DNA of 64,000 nucleotides from MFD04716-140 sp963703125 (GTDB lineage: Bacteria > Bacteroidota > Bacteroidia > Flavobacteriales > Flavobacteriaceae). The notes below the pieces were generated by a model, which saw only the letters and a program-made list of their open reading frames with translations, was not told the DNA's origin and did no database searches. The stretch covers positions 744,001-808,000 of the forward strand of contig OY969790.1 of assembly GCA_963703125.1 (NCBI GenBank). The letters are read 5' to 3'. Of this stretch, positions 37,303-47,760 are shown piece after piece (position 1 is the first letter of the stretch; each line of letters opens with the position of its first letter). A program made the translations under genes and the position numbers.

Positions 37303-37653
37303 CTAAATTTTATTCCTGAAAGCGACCATCATATTCATCAGTTTATAAGCGTCATTATAATATTTTTCCAAAGTTTATTCATCAACATATTTACGGTTGT
37401 TAGCTTTGTACAAACATGTAACCACTTCGGCCAAAGACCGTATGGCGTAGCCCATAAATTTTCTGAACTCCGGTTTGGATTGTAAAATAGATCCCTCGGA
37501 AATATTTAAGGCAATGGAATCGGCGGCCCTGCATACCTGCGATGACAAATTATAAATTTCCTTTTTAGGAAAACTATTGGCCAAATTGTCCATATTCTCT
37601 CCCAAGACCATTGCACTTTGCCAGATATTGAGTTTTTCAAATTTAAATTGCAT
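37303..37653 (-). pseudogene. Four-helix-bundle protein gene interrupted by an in-frame TAA
   Basis: Reading from 37653, the four helix bundle (S23-like) protein runs for 92 residues (LNIWQSAMVLG, RAADSIALNISEGS, FRKFMGYAIRSLAEV), then meets TAA at 37375-37377. The same frame continues for 23 codons (TLEKYYNDAYKLMNMMVAF and on) to TAG at 37303-37305. That tail matches the usual family C-terminus and brings the length to about 116 residues. A CAA to TAA change explains it. The 92-aa product lacks the last helix and may be unstable. Confidence 0.8.
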
Positions 37654-37745
37654 AATCTGTTTTTATGTTAGGAACTTGATTTGAGAAACATTTAGCATCA
37701 AACATCGCACACCAAGCATCGAACCTCAAACTTCTTGCCCCCAGT

Positions 37746-38474
37746 TCAAAAATACGCCAAAAGATCTTTCTTTTTAGAAGCAGAAACCATCAATTCCTTT
37801 CCATTGGAAACGACTACGCTACCACCTTTCCCTTTTTTATATTTTACCACCTCATTGACATTCACAATATATGATTTATGGATACGGGCAAATGGAAATT
37901 CCAGCAACGCATCCTCAAAATACTTTAAAGTTTTGCTCACAAGGATTTTCTTGTTTTCAAGATAGATCTCCGTGTAATTGTCATCGGCCCTGCAATAAAG
38001 GATTTCAGAAATATTCAAGACCTGAAAACCATCAATCTGCGGAAGTGTTATCTTTCCTTCAATGTTTTTGATCTTTGGCCGCAATACCTTATTCTCCAAG
38101 GAGGCTTCTTTTTGCTTTATTTCCGAAACATAGTCTACCGCCTTCACCAATTCATCAATGTTTATAGGTTTCATTAAATAATAGGCCGCATGATTGTTTA
38201 GTGCATCCATGGCATACTGGTTATACGCCGTTACGAACACGGTTTCAAATGTGCGGTCAGGAACTTTTTCCAATAAATCGAATGCGTTGCCAAATGGCAT
38301 TTCAACATCCAGAAAAACAAGGTCCAGCTCATTCTTAGCAATAAGGTCCAGACCCTCTTGAATGGTAGATGATTCCCCTATCAGGTTGACTTTTTTGCAG
38401 TATTTAGCCAAATAATTACGTAATATTTCCCTGCTATTGGCTTCATCCTCAACGATTATCGCATTTAATTTCAT
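37746..38474 (-). CDS. LytTR family response regulator
   Basis: The protein is 242 aa from ATG at 38474, where the receiver domain begins (MKLNAIIVEDEANS). The phospho-acceptor is D56 in LVFLDVEMP, and the conserved Thr and Lys are in VFVTAYNQYAMDA and YLMKPI. The C-terminal LytTR DNA-binding domain has LYCRADDNYTEIYLENKKILVSKTL and FARIHKSYIVNV. It is paired with the sensor kinase just upstream on the same strand. Confidence 0.95.
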   Translation of the reverse strand: MKLNAIIVEDEANSREILRNYLAKYCKKVNLIGESSTIQEGLDLIAKNELDLVFLDVEMPFGNAFDLLEKVPDRTFETVFVTAYNQYAMDALNNHAAYYLMKPINIDELVKAVDYVSEIKQKEASLENKVLRPKIKNIEGKITLPQIDGFQVLNISEILYCRADDNYTEIYLENKKILVSKTLKYFEDALLEFPFARIHKSYIVNVNEVVKYKKGKGGSVVVSNGKELMVSASKKKDLLAYF

Positions 38475-38588
38475 GTATTTATTTTTATTGTCCGCCCGTA
38501 CCGTTCGGACCTGTTTTTCAAAGATCACATGTAGCATCCATATTAACCATTCCCATGTGCGACGAAACTTTCGGTCATGGATGTTTCA

Positions 38589-40794
38589 TCAGTTCTTCTT
38601 TAAAGTAAATTTCACTTTGGTACCTGAACCATTATTCTCTAAATTGGAAATGACCACATCTACCTTATCCTTGTACATCTCATTTAAGATGGCGATTCGT
38701 TTTTTGATATTCCCCATGCCTTTGGACTTCTGCTTTTTTTGGTTCTGGGTTTTTAGTTCGGCCGATTTACTTCTACCAATCCCATTATCCTCTATCATTA
38801 TCTCTATCGAATTGGCATCCTTACGGTGTAAATTAATATGCAAGAATCCTTTTTCTTCTTTATATCGAAGTCCGTGCCAAATGGCATTTTCAATATAGGG
38901 TTGCAATAACATGGGTGGAATCTGATACGCATCCACATCAATTTCAGCATCAACATTAATTTCATAATCGAACTTATCCGAAAATCGGGAATGTTCCAAT
39001 TTTGTATAAAGTTCAAGCAGTTCAATTTCTTTGGAAAGCGGAATAAAATCCTCCTCGGAGTTTTCCAGGACGGCGCGCATCAAAGTCGAGAAATCACTTA
39101 AATACCTATTGGCACTCCTTTCGTCGCTCTTTGATATATAGGTATTTACAGAATTCAGGGCATTGAAAATAAAGTGTGGATTCATTTGCGACCTTAATGA
39201 TTTTAATGCCAATAAATTATTGGCCAACTTTTGTTGCTGATTGCTCCTATAAAAGAAAAAGGCGGCCAATCCTGTTAAAATCATACCCACCAGCAAAGAA
39301 TATATGATCCACTTTTGCCGTTTGCTATTCTCTTCAATAAGTTGTTGCTCGGTTAATGCCAAATCATATTTACTTTGTGAGAGTTCCCTCTCTTGTTCCA
39401 ATCCCGTGATGCGGCTCTGCTTTGAAGCAATTTCACGGTTGAACCTTGCAGCCCTGGAAATTTCCTGCTCTTTCCGAACATACAACGTGTCTACAACCGC
39501 CACATATTTTTGATAGGTTTCCAAGGCTTTTGAATAATCCCCTTTGTACTTGTACACTTCGGACAATTTTCTTGTTGCATCTTTTTGAACGATAAGGTCG
39601 TCCTCGGAGTCCGCTTCTTCTATACTTTGTTTCAAATAGGGAATTGCCTGATCATATTTGTCCTGTGCAATATAGGCATTGGCAATTTTATAATTTATTC
39701 GCTGTGCACTTATAGTATCCAACGTTACGGAAGGTGAGGACTTGTTGGGAACAGATTTTGGCAATTTTTTCAGTTCATCAAGACTTTTTTTACGCAGTGC
39801 GATTTCATCGTTGTAAGAACTTTTTTGATTGTAAAAATCGGCCACTTTTTCTTTTTCCTGTACGGCTCTTTGTAAGGTTTGTGTGTTGGCCAGTTCAAGT
39901 GAATTCCCATAAAAAGCCTCCGCTTCCTGCAAACGATCCTCTTTAGAATAAGCATCGCCGATCTTTGAGTTTAAATCGGTCATTTTTGGGGTTATCTGAT
40001 TCTTTTGTGCAATTTTCAATCCTTCCTCATAAAAGGCCACGGCCTTATCAACCGAATTTAGTCCCGAATAGGTATCTCCTAAAATTTCAAACAATTCAAC
40101 GCTTTGAAATGGAACCAAATTTTTAATTTTTGTCATGGGCTGTAGCAAGGCCTCAGCTTCTTTGTAAGAACCTATCAGAACCAAAACTTTGCTCAACAAT
40201 AGTGTGGTGCGAATCGTTTTATTGGCTTCCAAAGCATCCTTATAACTTGTGACTGCGAGATCGTACTGCTTATGATACTGATACACTTCGCCAAGTGCTG
40301 TCAGTGATTCTGCTAACTGCTTTTTATCGGCCCGCTTTCCTAATTGAGCAATGGATTGCGTAATAAAATCGATGCTCTTCGCAATGTCGGTACGCTTATA
40401 AACATTGGCTGAATCTAAGTAGGCCTTGTGAATTGATACCTCACGTCTCGAAAGGGTACTTTTACTTGATTTTGCGTCATTTTTAGCATATCCCTGAACC
40501 CTAACATCAACATCTTCATTGCTTTTGATAATATGGCGAACCGTTTCAAATTCGGGGCTTTCAAAAACAAGTTGATCTCCAATGGCCGCTACGGACCGAG
40601 AATTCCCCCATTGAATTGGTTACGGTATACTCCCCAGCATCCGTGGAGATCTCCACTCCAGGAATTGGTGCGTAATTTTCCTGACCAACAACGGTTCCCT
40701 TAATGATCATTTTTGATTGGCTTTGACCTTGTTGTGAAAAACAAATGAAAAACCCAAATAAAAACAACGTGAATATGTGAATAGCTCTTTGCAT
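38589..40794 (-). pseudogene. LytS-type sensor histidine kinase with TPR domain, frameshifted near the N-terminus
   Basis: The intact parts give one protein of about 735 aa: signal peptide (from 40794, end near GQSQ), a carboxypeptidase regulatory-like domain (IKGTVVGQENYAPIPGVEIS), TPR repeats, one membrane helix, then a His_kinase domain (SQMNPHFIFNALNSVNTYIS) and an ATPase domain (PYIENAIWHGL, EDNGIGR). Around 40590 the frame breaks: the first frame reads GEFSVRSGHWRSTCF-stop, while the next frame reads AAIGDQLVFESPEFETV and runs unbroken to the kinase end. One extra base, or two missing, would explain it. From the first ATG after the break (40286) a 565-aa kinase without signal peptide could still be made. 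Confidence 0.8.
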
Positions 40795-41009
40795 TATCTA
40801 ATTTAAACAACGTAAACTTAGGCGATTTATGCGGCACTAAAAAACGCCGAAATCTTCAATACCCCCTTGAAACCAACCTTTTAACTCTGCTCAAACAACC
40901 AACCGACCCGTTGACTCATTCAAAACGCCACTTTACTCATTGTCCGTTTTTTATAAAATAGTTTGAAAATACTTTTACGCTTATTGAAAACAATTTAAAA
41001 CAAATAGTT

Positions 41010-42194
41010 ATGAAAAATTCAGCACAAATACTTATAGTAGGGTTGACTACTTTTGCCCTAACGACCGTCTATGGTTGTGAAATTAAACCCGACAGAAAAA
41101 CTTCAGAACCTATCCTTGCTCAGGCCTTTTCTGGGGAAAAACATGAAAAAACCACTAACAATACGGTAAAAATTGCCCTGCTTTTGGACACTAGCAACAG
41201 TATGGACGGGCTTATCAATCAGGCCAAGGCACAACTATGGGACGTGGTCAACAAGTTTACACATGCAAAATGCGGCAATGATGCAAGGCCCAAATTAGAG
41301 ATCGCGCTCTATCAATATGGCAACGACAATCTTTCTTCTCGGGAAGGCTATATTCAACAAGTATTGAACTTCAGTGATGACCTTGATGAGATTTCTGAAA
41401 AACTATTCTCATTGACCACCAATGGAGGCGAGGAATATTGTGGAGCAGTTATTCACACTTCCCTACAGCAATTGGACTGGGGCAAAAATCCTGATAATCT
41501 TAAAATGATATTCATTGCAGGCAACGAACCTTTTACCCAAGGTAAATTGAATTACAAAGAGGCCGTTACAAATGCAAAGGAAAAGGATATTGTTGTAAAC
41601 ACCATTTTCTGCGGAAATTATGAAGAAGGTATCAATACTGAATGGAAAAATGGTGCCATACTAACTGGTGGTGATTATATGGCCATTGATCACAATCGTC
41701 AAGTAGTGCACATTGCAACACCCTACGACGACATAATCATTCAACTCAATTCCGAATTAAATGGCACATACATTACCTATGGTTCTTTGGGCGCGGCCAA
41801 AATGGAAATGCAGTACGATCAAGACAACAACGCCATGGAATTGGCCGAAGCCGTTGCCGTTAAACGAGCGGTCAGCAAAAGTTCATCGCTCTACAGAAAC
41901 GCCACGTGGGATTTGGTAGATGCCTCCGAGGATGACGAATTCGATGTATCAAAAATCAAAAAAGATGAATTGCCAAAAGAATTAAAGGGCAAGTCCGATA
42001 AAGAAATTGAGATTTATATTGATTCAAAAAAGAAAGAACGCACCAAAATTCAAAAAGAAATCCAAGAACTGAATGAAAAAAGGGAAAAATATGTGGCACA
42101 GCAACAGGTTGAAGGTGCAAAAGGTGAATTGGAAAATGCCCTTTTAGAAGCTATTCAAAAGCAAGCGGCCAAAAAGAACTATACTTGGGAATAG
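41010..42194 (+). CDS. VWA domain lipoprotein
   Basis: The protein is 394 aa. The N-terminal signal ends in VYGC, a plausible but imperfect lipobox. A von Willebrand factor A domain (about 52-250) has the MIDAS DTSNS at 60-64. The last 90 residues are charged and probably coiled coil (KKKERTKIQKEIQELNEKR). Partner unknown. It is monocistronic, with a possible shared terminator at 42249. Confidence 0.88.
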   Translation: MKNSAQILIVGLTTFALTTVYGCEIKPDRKTSEPILAQAFSGEKHEKTTNNTVKIALLLDTSNSMDGLINQAKAQLWDVVNKFTHAKCGNDARPKLEIALYQYGNDNLSSREGYIQQVLNFSDDLDEISEKLFSLTTNGGEEYCGAVIHTSLQQLDWGKNPDNLKMIFIAGNEPFTQGKLNYKEAVTNAKEKDIVVNTIFCGNYEEGINTEWKNGAILTGGDYMAIDHNRQVVHIATPYDDIIIQLNSELNGTYITYGSLGAAKMEMQYDQDNNAMELAEAVAVKRAVSKSSSLYRNATWDLVDASEDDEFDVSKIKKDELPKELKGKSDKEIEIYIDSKKKERTKIQKEIQELNEKREKYVAQQQVEGAKGELENALLEAIQKQAAKKNYTWE

Positions 42195-42248
42195 ATTGTT
42201 CGTTGATGGTCAGGAGTTAAGCACCGTGAGCTTTTGAAACAAGAAAAT

Positions 42249-42280
42249 AGGACTATCCAAGATCTGGGCAGTCCTTTCTT
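42249..42280. terminator. Possible bidirectional terminator
   Basis: AGGACT (42249-42254) and AGTCCT (42270-42275) pair, with an A-rich left flank and T-rich right flank. It lies between the convergent VWA and PorP/SprF genes. Confidence 0.45.
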
Positions 42281-42282
42281 AT

Positions 42283-43275
42283 TTATTGGGCGGCAGGGCA
42301 ATAACAATCGTAACGCCTCTCTGTTTGTCCAAAATCGTAACCTACCGTTATTTGATGAAAGCCACCATTGTCAAAACGAATATCGCCCATTTGGTAGGAA
42401 TAATTATAGGATACCAAGAAGTTTTTGATATTTGCTCCGATTATCGGGGTAATTAATTGAAGCGATTGGTTGCTTATAGATCCATTGGACTGAATTTGTC
42501 CACCATCAAAACTTCTTCTGTAGGAGACACCGCCCCAAATTCTTCCAAAGCTCACATCCTTATATACTTTCCCGTTCACATCAAGGGATTTCTCCTGGGT
42601 AAACTCGGTCATTTGCAATAAAACAGATGGTTCATATTGCCACTCGTTTTTACCAAATATTTTCCCAACTGAAAATAAATACCTTCTTAGATTGTCAAAT
42701 TCAATGGCAGAATAAAGATCTCTACCACTGCCCAGCACATTTAAAACTGCCACATGGGCATAAAAGTCCATCAAATTATAAGACATTCCCATATCCACAT
42801 TAAAATAACCCACACTGTTTTTACCCCCTGTAACAATAGGATCGGGAATTACAGACCTGAATTCGGTTTCGTCCAAACTACTTTGAATGAAACCACCGCT
42901 AAGACCAAATGAAAGTTGGTTTAGATATCTGATATCCCCACCGAGTTTCAAATGATGCGCATACGTGAGTTTCAATCCCGTTTGCGAATGGTAGCCATTT
43001 GCATCGTTGAAAAAGATAGCACCTACCCCGCTATTACTCTCTCCAAGTCTAAAATTTGCATTAAGGGTTTGAAGATTGGGTGCTTCCTCTACTGCAAACC
43101 ACTGTTTTCGAATGGTTCCCCTTATCTTTCCGCCTTCGCCGATACCCGCCATAGACGGATAGACCAAATAATAGTTGTCGGCCAAATAATCAAAGTATAC
43201 CGGAATCCCTTCTTGGGCGTACGACTGGAAGCCAATGGCCAAAAAAGAGAATAGAAGCAAAAGTCGCTGTTTCAT
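42283..43275 (-). CDS. PorP/SprF family outer-membrane protein (second, orphan)
   Basis: The protein is 330 aa with signal peptide (end near QSYAQ). The N-terminal region DYLADNYYLVYPSMAGIGEGGKI and the barrel pattern with FNDANGYHSQTGLKLTYAHHL mark the family. Unlike the copy at 30983, no large CTD adhesin adjoins it, so its client is not evident. Confidence 0.87.
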   Translation of the reverse strand: MKQRLLLLFSFLAIGFQSYAQEGIPVYFDYLADNYYLVYPSMAGIGEGGKIRGTIRKQWFAVEEAPNLQTLNANFRLGESNSGVGAIFFNDANGYHSQTGLKLTYAHHLKLGGDIRYLNQLSFGLSGGFIQSSLDETEFRSVIPDPIVTGGKNSVGYFNVDMGMSYNLMDFYAHVAVLNVLGSGRDLYSAIEFDNLRRYLFSVGKIFGKNEWQYEPSVLLQMTEFTQEKSLDVNGKVYKDVSFGRIWGGVSYRRSFDGGQIQSNGSISNQSLQLITPIIGANIKNFLVSYNYSYQMGDIRFDNGGFHQITVGYDFGQTERRYDCYCPAAQ

Positions 43276-43367
43276 CTAAGCTATTTGGGATATAAAATCG
43301 ACTAAATATAGAATATAACGGGCGAAATGCAACATTATTATATAGTCATAAACTTGTAAATCCTTCG

Positions 43368-43375
43368 TATTTTTG
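43368..43375 (+). promoter_or_regulatory. Putative -7 box of the NifU-like gene
   Basis: TATTTTTG fits TAnnTTTG and lies 16 bases before the ATG at 43391. A -33 TTG upstream is at shorter than usual spacing. Confidence 0.4.
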
Positions 43376-43390
43376 TAAAAATTTGATATT

Positions 43391-44293
43391 ATGAAGGAGT
43401 TCTCAATTACAGTGGTTCCCACACAAAATCCGTCCATATTGAAGTTCGAGTCCAATTACCAATTGGTAAAGTCAAAAAATTACGAATTCAAGAACATTGA
43501 TGAGGCGAAGATTTCACCTTTGGCCCAGCAATTATTTTATCTCCCCTTTATTAAAACGGTTTATATTTCCGGTAATTTTATAGGCCTTGAGCGTTTTGAT
43601 ATTGTCGAATGGAACGATGTTAAAGACGAAGTGGCCCAGCAATTGGTAGAATATTTGAATGCCGGGGAACCTGTAGTAATTGAAGAATCGGTAACAGGCA
43701 AATTACCCGTGACGGTATATTCCGAAGTAACCCCAAACCCTTCGGTCATGAAATATGTGGTCAATTTACGAATTGTACCGACATCTTTTGAATATAAGAA
43801 TATCGACGAAGCCAAAGATTCCCAGCTGGCTAAAAAACTCTTTCATCTTCCTTTTGTAAAAGAGGTTTTTTTAGACGAGAATTATGTTTCGGTAAGTAAA
43901 TATGAGGTTGCCGATTGGGATGATATCAATGAAGAGCTTAGGGACCTTATACGCACTTTCATAGCGGACGGCAATGAGGTTGTTTCCCCCGATAGTATTT
44001 CCCGAAAAACGGCAGAAGCGCCCAAAATGAGGGTACAAGATGAAAATCTGGACGATACCTCAAAGCAAATCATTGATATCCTCGAGGAATATGTAAAGCC
44101 TGCGGTGGCCAGTGATGGCGGGAATATACTTTTCAAATCGTATGAATCGGAAAGCAAAACCGTCAATGTCATTTTGCAAGGGGCGTGCAGTGGGTGTCCC
44201 TCCTCTACTTTTACTTTAAAGAATGGAATAGAGACCATGCTCAAAAATATGATGGGAGACAAGGTCAATGAGGTTGTGGCACTTAACGGTTAA
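43391..44293 (+). CDS. NifU/Nfu-type Fe-S cluster carrier
   Basis: The protein is 300 aa. Two N-terminal Nfu_N repeats (about 1-95 and 105-195; TQNPSILKFESNY and TPNPSVMKYVVNL) precede a C-terminal NifU domain with the cluster-binding CSGC near 266-269 (GACSGCPSSTFTLKNGIE). It delivers Fe-S clusters to target proteins. The duplicated N-domain is common in Bacteroidota. Confidence 0.94.
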   Translation: MKEFSITVVPTQNPSILKFESNYQLVKSKNYEFKNIDEAKISPLAQQLFYLPFIKTVYISGNFIGLERFDIVEWNDVKDEVAQQLVEYLNAGEPVVIEESVTGKLPVTVYSEVTPNPSVMKYVVNLRIVPTSFEYKNIDEAKDSQLAKKLFHLPFVKEVFLDENYVSVSKYEVADWDDINEELRDLIRTFIADGNEVVSPDSISRKTAEAPKMRVQDENLDDTSKQIIDILEEYVKPAVASDGGNILFKSYESESKTVNVILQGACSGCPSSTFTLKNGIETMLKNMMGDKVNEVVALNG

Positions 44294-44333
44294 TTTTATA
44301 ATATTCAAGTGATGATTGCCCAATTATTTTAGT

Positions 44334-44341
44334 AACTTTAA
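44334..44341 (+). promoter_or_regulatory. Possible -7 box of dodecin gene
   Basis: TAACTTTA resembles TAnnTTTG and precedes the ATG at 44367 by 25 bases. Confidence 0.3.
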
Positions 44342-44366
44342 GAATTAAACATTAACACTAACAATT

Positions 44367-44567
44367 ATGGCAGTTTTAAAAGTAATAGAAATTTTAGCGA
44401 ATTCCGAAAAAGGCTGGGAAGATGCTGCAAGAAATGCAGTGGCGGAAGCTTCAAAATCGGTGAAAAATATACGTTCTGTATATATCAATGAGCAAAGTGC
44501 AACCGTAAGTGATGGCAAAATTGACAATTACAGGGTAAACGTAAAAATCACTTTTGAAGTAAGATAA
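44367..44567 (+). CDS. Dodecin family flavin-binding protein
   Basis: The protein is 66 aa, the usual dodecin length. Features: the N-terminal VLKVIEILANSEKGWEDAARNAV and the later VYINEQSATVSDGKIDNYRVNVKITF. Dodecins form dodecamers that store flavins. It has its own terminator at 44590. Confidence 0.94.
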   Translation: MAVLKVIEILANSEKGWEDAARNAVAEASKSVKNIRSVYINEQSATVSDGKIDNYRVNVKITFEVR

Positions 44568-44589
44568 ATTATATTCATAATTTTTCAAG

Positions 44590-44617
44590 CGCCTGCCCTA
44601 ACAGCGGGCGTTTTTTT
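44590..44617 (+). terminator. Intrinsic terminator after dodecin gene
   Basis: CGCCTGC pairs with GCGGGCG across a seven-base loop, followed by seven T. Confidence 0.85.
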
Positions 44618-44650
44618 ATACATCACGATTTAACAATCATACAATCGAAA

Positions 44651-46774
44651 ATGGTTAGGAGCTTAGCACTTTTAGTTTGCCTTTTATTTTTAGTCAATTC
44701 TCACGGTCAAAAACCCAAAAAAATGACCCATAAACATACCAACGCCTTAATTAACGAAACAAGTCCGTATCTTCTTCAGCATGCCCATAATCCTGTAAAT
44801 TGGGAGGCATGGAAACCAGATGTTTTGGCCCGGGCCAAGAAAGAAAACAAACTTTTGCTCATTAGCATAGGCTATGCCGCCTGTCACTGGTGCCATGTTA
44901 TGGAAGAAGAGTGCTTTGAGAATGAGGAAGTGGCCAAGTTAATGAATGCCGAATTCATTAACATAAAGATAGATCGAGAAGAACGACCGGATATTGACCA
45001 CATTTATATGGATGCCCTGCAAATGATGACCGGTAATGGTGGGTGGCCCTTAAACATTATTGCCCTACCTGATGGTCGCCCTTTTTGGGGCGCCACCTAC
45101 CTACAAAAAGAAGAATGGACCCGGGCACTCAACGAACTTTCGGGCCTATACAAAAGTGATCCGGCCAAAATAACGGAATATGCCCAAAATCTTGCCGAAG
45201 GAATAAAGGCCGTAAACCTGGTCGAAACCCATTCCGATACCGAACTCATAAAAATTCCCGCAATTGAGCAAATAGTCAATAAGTGGTCCGATTCTTTGGA
45301 TATATTTTTGGGAGGATATAAGAGAGCCCCAAAGTTCATGATGCCTGTCAATTTGAATTTTTTAATGCATTATGGCAAGGCGATGAACGATCAAAAAATT
45401 ACCGATTATGTGCAAACTACTTTGACCAGAATGGCCTGGGGCGGCATCTTTGACCATGTAGGAGGTGGATTTTCGCGCTATTCGGTCGATACGAAATGGC
45501 ACGTACCTCATTTTGAGAAAATGTTATATGACAATGGTCAATTAATAAGTTTGTATTCCCAGGCCTATTCGGATACCCAGAATGAGCTTTACAAAAAAAC
45601 AGTTGAGCAAACCATAGATTTTGTTCAGGAAGAATTAATGGATGGGAAATGCGGTTTTTATTCATCCTTGGATGCCGATAGCAACAATGATATTGGAGAA
45701 TTGGAGGAAGGTGCCTATTATTCATGGACCAAGGCAGAATTGGAAAAACATTTAGGTAAGGACTTTGCAATTTTCAGTGATTACTATAATATAAACGATT
45801 ACGGTCTTTGGGAACGGGATAATTATGTTTTGATACGGGACGCAACTGATGCCGAGATTGCCAAAAAACATAATATCCCTATTGACGCCCTTAATGAACT
45901 ACTTTCAAAATGTCGTCAAATATTAAAAAAAGAGCGAGTCAAAAGAGATAAACCCCGATTGGACGATAAAATCCTGACATCCTGGAACGGGTTGATGTTA
46001 AAGGGTCTCGTAGATGCGTATCGCTATCTGGACAATCCTAGATATTTGGACCTTGCTTTGGAAAATGCCCATTTTATAAATACCTATTTAACCTCCTCTG
46101 ATGGCGGTCTAAACCATAATTATAAAAACGGAAAGAGTACTATTAGCGGATATTTAGAAGACTATTCCTCGGTAATTGAAGCATACATTTCCCTTTATGA
46201 AGTTACTTATGATGAATTTTGGTTGCTAAGGGCCAAGGTTTTAATGAATCATTGTATTGATAATTTCAAGGATCAAAGCAATGGGTTGTTTTACTTCACG
46301 TCAAAACAAGATGATTTCGTAATCAGAAGAACTTTGGAAACAATAGACAATGTTGTTCCTTCCTCCAATTCTATGATTGCTAAAAACCTCTTAAAGCTTT
46401 CCAAGTTTTTCCCGGATGATAGTTTTGAAGACCAAGCGTTAAAAATGATTCATACCATGCAGATGAATATTGAGGAAAATCCACAAAGCCATGCAAATTG
46501 GCTGCAGCTATGCCTATATTTCAACCAACCATTTTATGAAATAGCCATCGTAGGTGAAAATTTTAAAAACTTGGCAAAGGACCTTGGTTCGCATTACCTG
46601 CCAAACGCAATAATTGCGGCAGCCAAGGAAGGGAGCAAAACCGTTCCAATTCTTCAAGATCGATTGGCAAAAGGTGAAACCTTAATTTATGTATGCCTGC
46701 ATGGTAGTTGCAAAATACCCGTAACGCAAACGGAAGAAGTTTTATCGCAAATGAAATTTTCCATCGAACATTAA
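44651..46774 (+). CDS. DUF255 thioredoxin-like protein (SSP411/YyaL family)
   Basis: The protein is 707 aa with a probable signal peptide (end near NSHGQ). The thioredoxin-like domain carries CHWC near residues 78-81 (GYAACHWCHVMEEECF). The rest is an alpha/alpha toroid like that of cellobiose epimerases (SWNGLMLKGLVDAYRYL). Family opening: NETSPYLLQHAHNPVNWEAW. The biochemical role of the family is unsettled. An in-frame Met after the signal segment (MTHKHTN) would give a cytoplasmic form. Confidence 0.92.
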   Translation: MVRSLALLVCLLFLVNSHGQKPKKMTHKHTNALINETSPYLLQHAHNPVNWEAWKPDVLARAKKENKLLLISIGYAACHWCHVMEEECFENEEVAKLMNAEFINIKIDREERPDIDHIYMDALQMMTGNGGWPLNIIALPDGRPFWGATYLQKEEWTRALNELSGLYKSDPAKITEYAQNLAEGIKAVNLVETHSDTELIKIPAIEQIVNKWSDSLDIFLGGYKRAPKFMMPVNLNFLMHYGKAMNDQKITDYVQTTLTRMAWGGIFDHVGGGFSRYSVDTKWHVPHFEKMLYDNGQLISLYSQAYSDTQNELYKKTVEQTIDFVQEELMDGKCGFYSSLDADSNNDIGELEEGAYYSWTKAELEKHLGKDFAIFSDYYNINDYGLWERDNYVLIRDATDAEIAKKHNIPIDALNELLSKCRQILKKERVKRDKPRLDDKILTSWNGLMLKGLVDAYRYLDNPRYLDLALENAHFINTYLTSSDGGLNHNYKNGKSTISGYLEDYSSVIEAYISLYEVTYDEFWLLRAKVLMNHCIDNFKDQSNGLFYFTSKQDDFVIRRTLETIDNVVPSSNSMIAKNLLKLSKFFPDDSFEDQALKMIHTMQMNIEENPQSHANWLQLCLYFNQPFYEIAIVGENFKNLAKDLGSHYLPNAIIAAAKEGSKTVPILQDRLAKGETLIYVCLHGSCKIPVTQTEEVLSQMKFSIEH

Positions 46775-46852
46775 CAATAGTTTAATTTCCATTTTTTCAG
46801 GCTTAGGCTCATTTTCATTAATCTTGCCTGAAATCCTAAAGACAGTTGTAAT

Positions 46853-47674
46853 ATGGACAAATTCACAAACTATAAGGAGCATGTAGACAGGGCTATTGAT
46901 TGGATCTGGACAGCCCTTCCAAACTTATTGACCGCCCTATTTATTCTATTCATAGGCATATGGCTTATGCGGATCATAAATAGGTTGGTACGAAAGTTTT
47001 TTGACAAAAAAGATTACGACCCCACCCTTGAATCGTTTTTGCAAAGTTTTATTAGTGCTTCGCTAAAAGTATTGATTTTTGTTTTGGTCATCACCCAATT
47101 GGGTGTTCAATCAACATCATTGGTTGCCATAATCGGGGCCGCCGGTTTAGCGGTAGGCCTGGCATTACAGGGCTCACTGGCCAACTTTGCAGGCGGTGTT
47201 CTGATCTTGTTGTTCAAGCCATTTAAAGTAGGTGACTTCATATCTGCACAGGGGGTTGATGGTACTGTAAAGGAGATTACTATTTTTACCACCAAGCTTA
47301 GAACTTTTGGCAACCAGGTAGCCATATTGCCCAATGGCCAACTGTCAAATAATAATATTATCAACTATAATGCAGAAAATGTCCGTAGGGATAAAATTGA
47401 TGTGGGCATAGGCTACAGTTCAAATATCAAAACTGCCAAAAATATTCTTTTGGAACTTTGTGCGGAAAATGATAAAATACTAAAGGAACCTGTCCCTGAA
47501 GTTTATGTGGGTGAACTGGGCGACAGTTCTGTCAATATTACACTAAGGTTTTGGGCAACTAACGAAGATTTTTGGGCCGCACATTTCTTTGTAATGGAAG
47601 AATTGAAATACCGCTTTGATCAGAATAATATTGAAATACCTTTTCCACAAAGGGTCTTGCACTCAACAAAATAG
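46853..47674 (+). CDS. MscS family mechanosensitive channel
   Basis: The protein is 273 aa. It has three membrane helices; the third carries the Gly/Ala pattern GAAGLAVGLALQGSLANFAGG that lines the pore. A beta domain (FKVGDFISAQGVDGTVKEI, PNGQLSNNNIINY) and a C-terminal alpha/beta domain follow. The length equals that of E. coli MscS (286 aa) within a few residues. It releases solutes under osmotic downshock. Confidence 0.94.
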   Translation: MDKFTNYKEHVDRAIDWIWTALPNLLTALFILFIGIWLMRIINRLVRKFFDKKDYDPTLESFLQSFISASLKVLIFVLVITQLGVQSTSLVAIIGAAGLAVGLALQGSLANFAGGVLILLFKPFKVGDFISAQGVDGTVKEITIFTTKLRTFGNQVAILPNGQLSNNNIINYNAENVRRDKIDVGIGYSSNIKTAKNILLELCAENDKILKEPVPEVYVGELGDSSVNITLRFWATNEDFWAAHFFVMEELKYRFDQNNIEIPFPQRVLHSTK

Positions 47675-47760
47675 AATTAAAAATATTAGATTCATTTCTT
47701 AAAAAACTTGCTTATTACAGTAGGTTTTTTTATTTTCAGTAAACTCTTAATCGCCACGAT

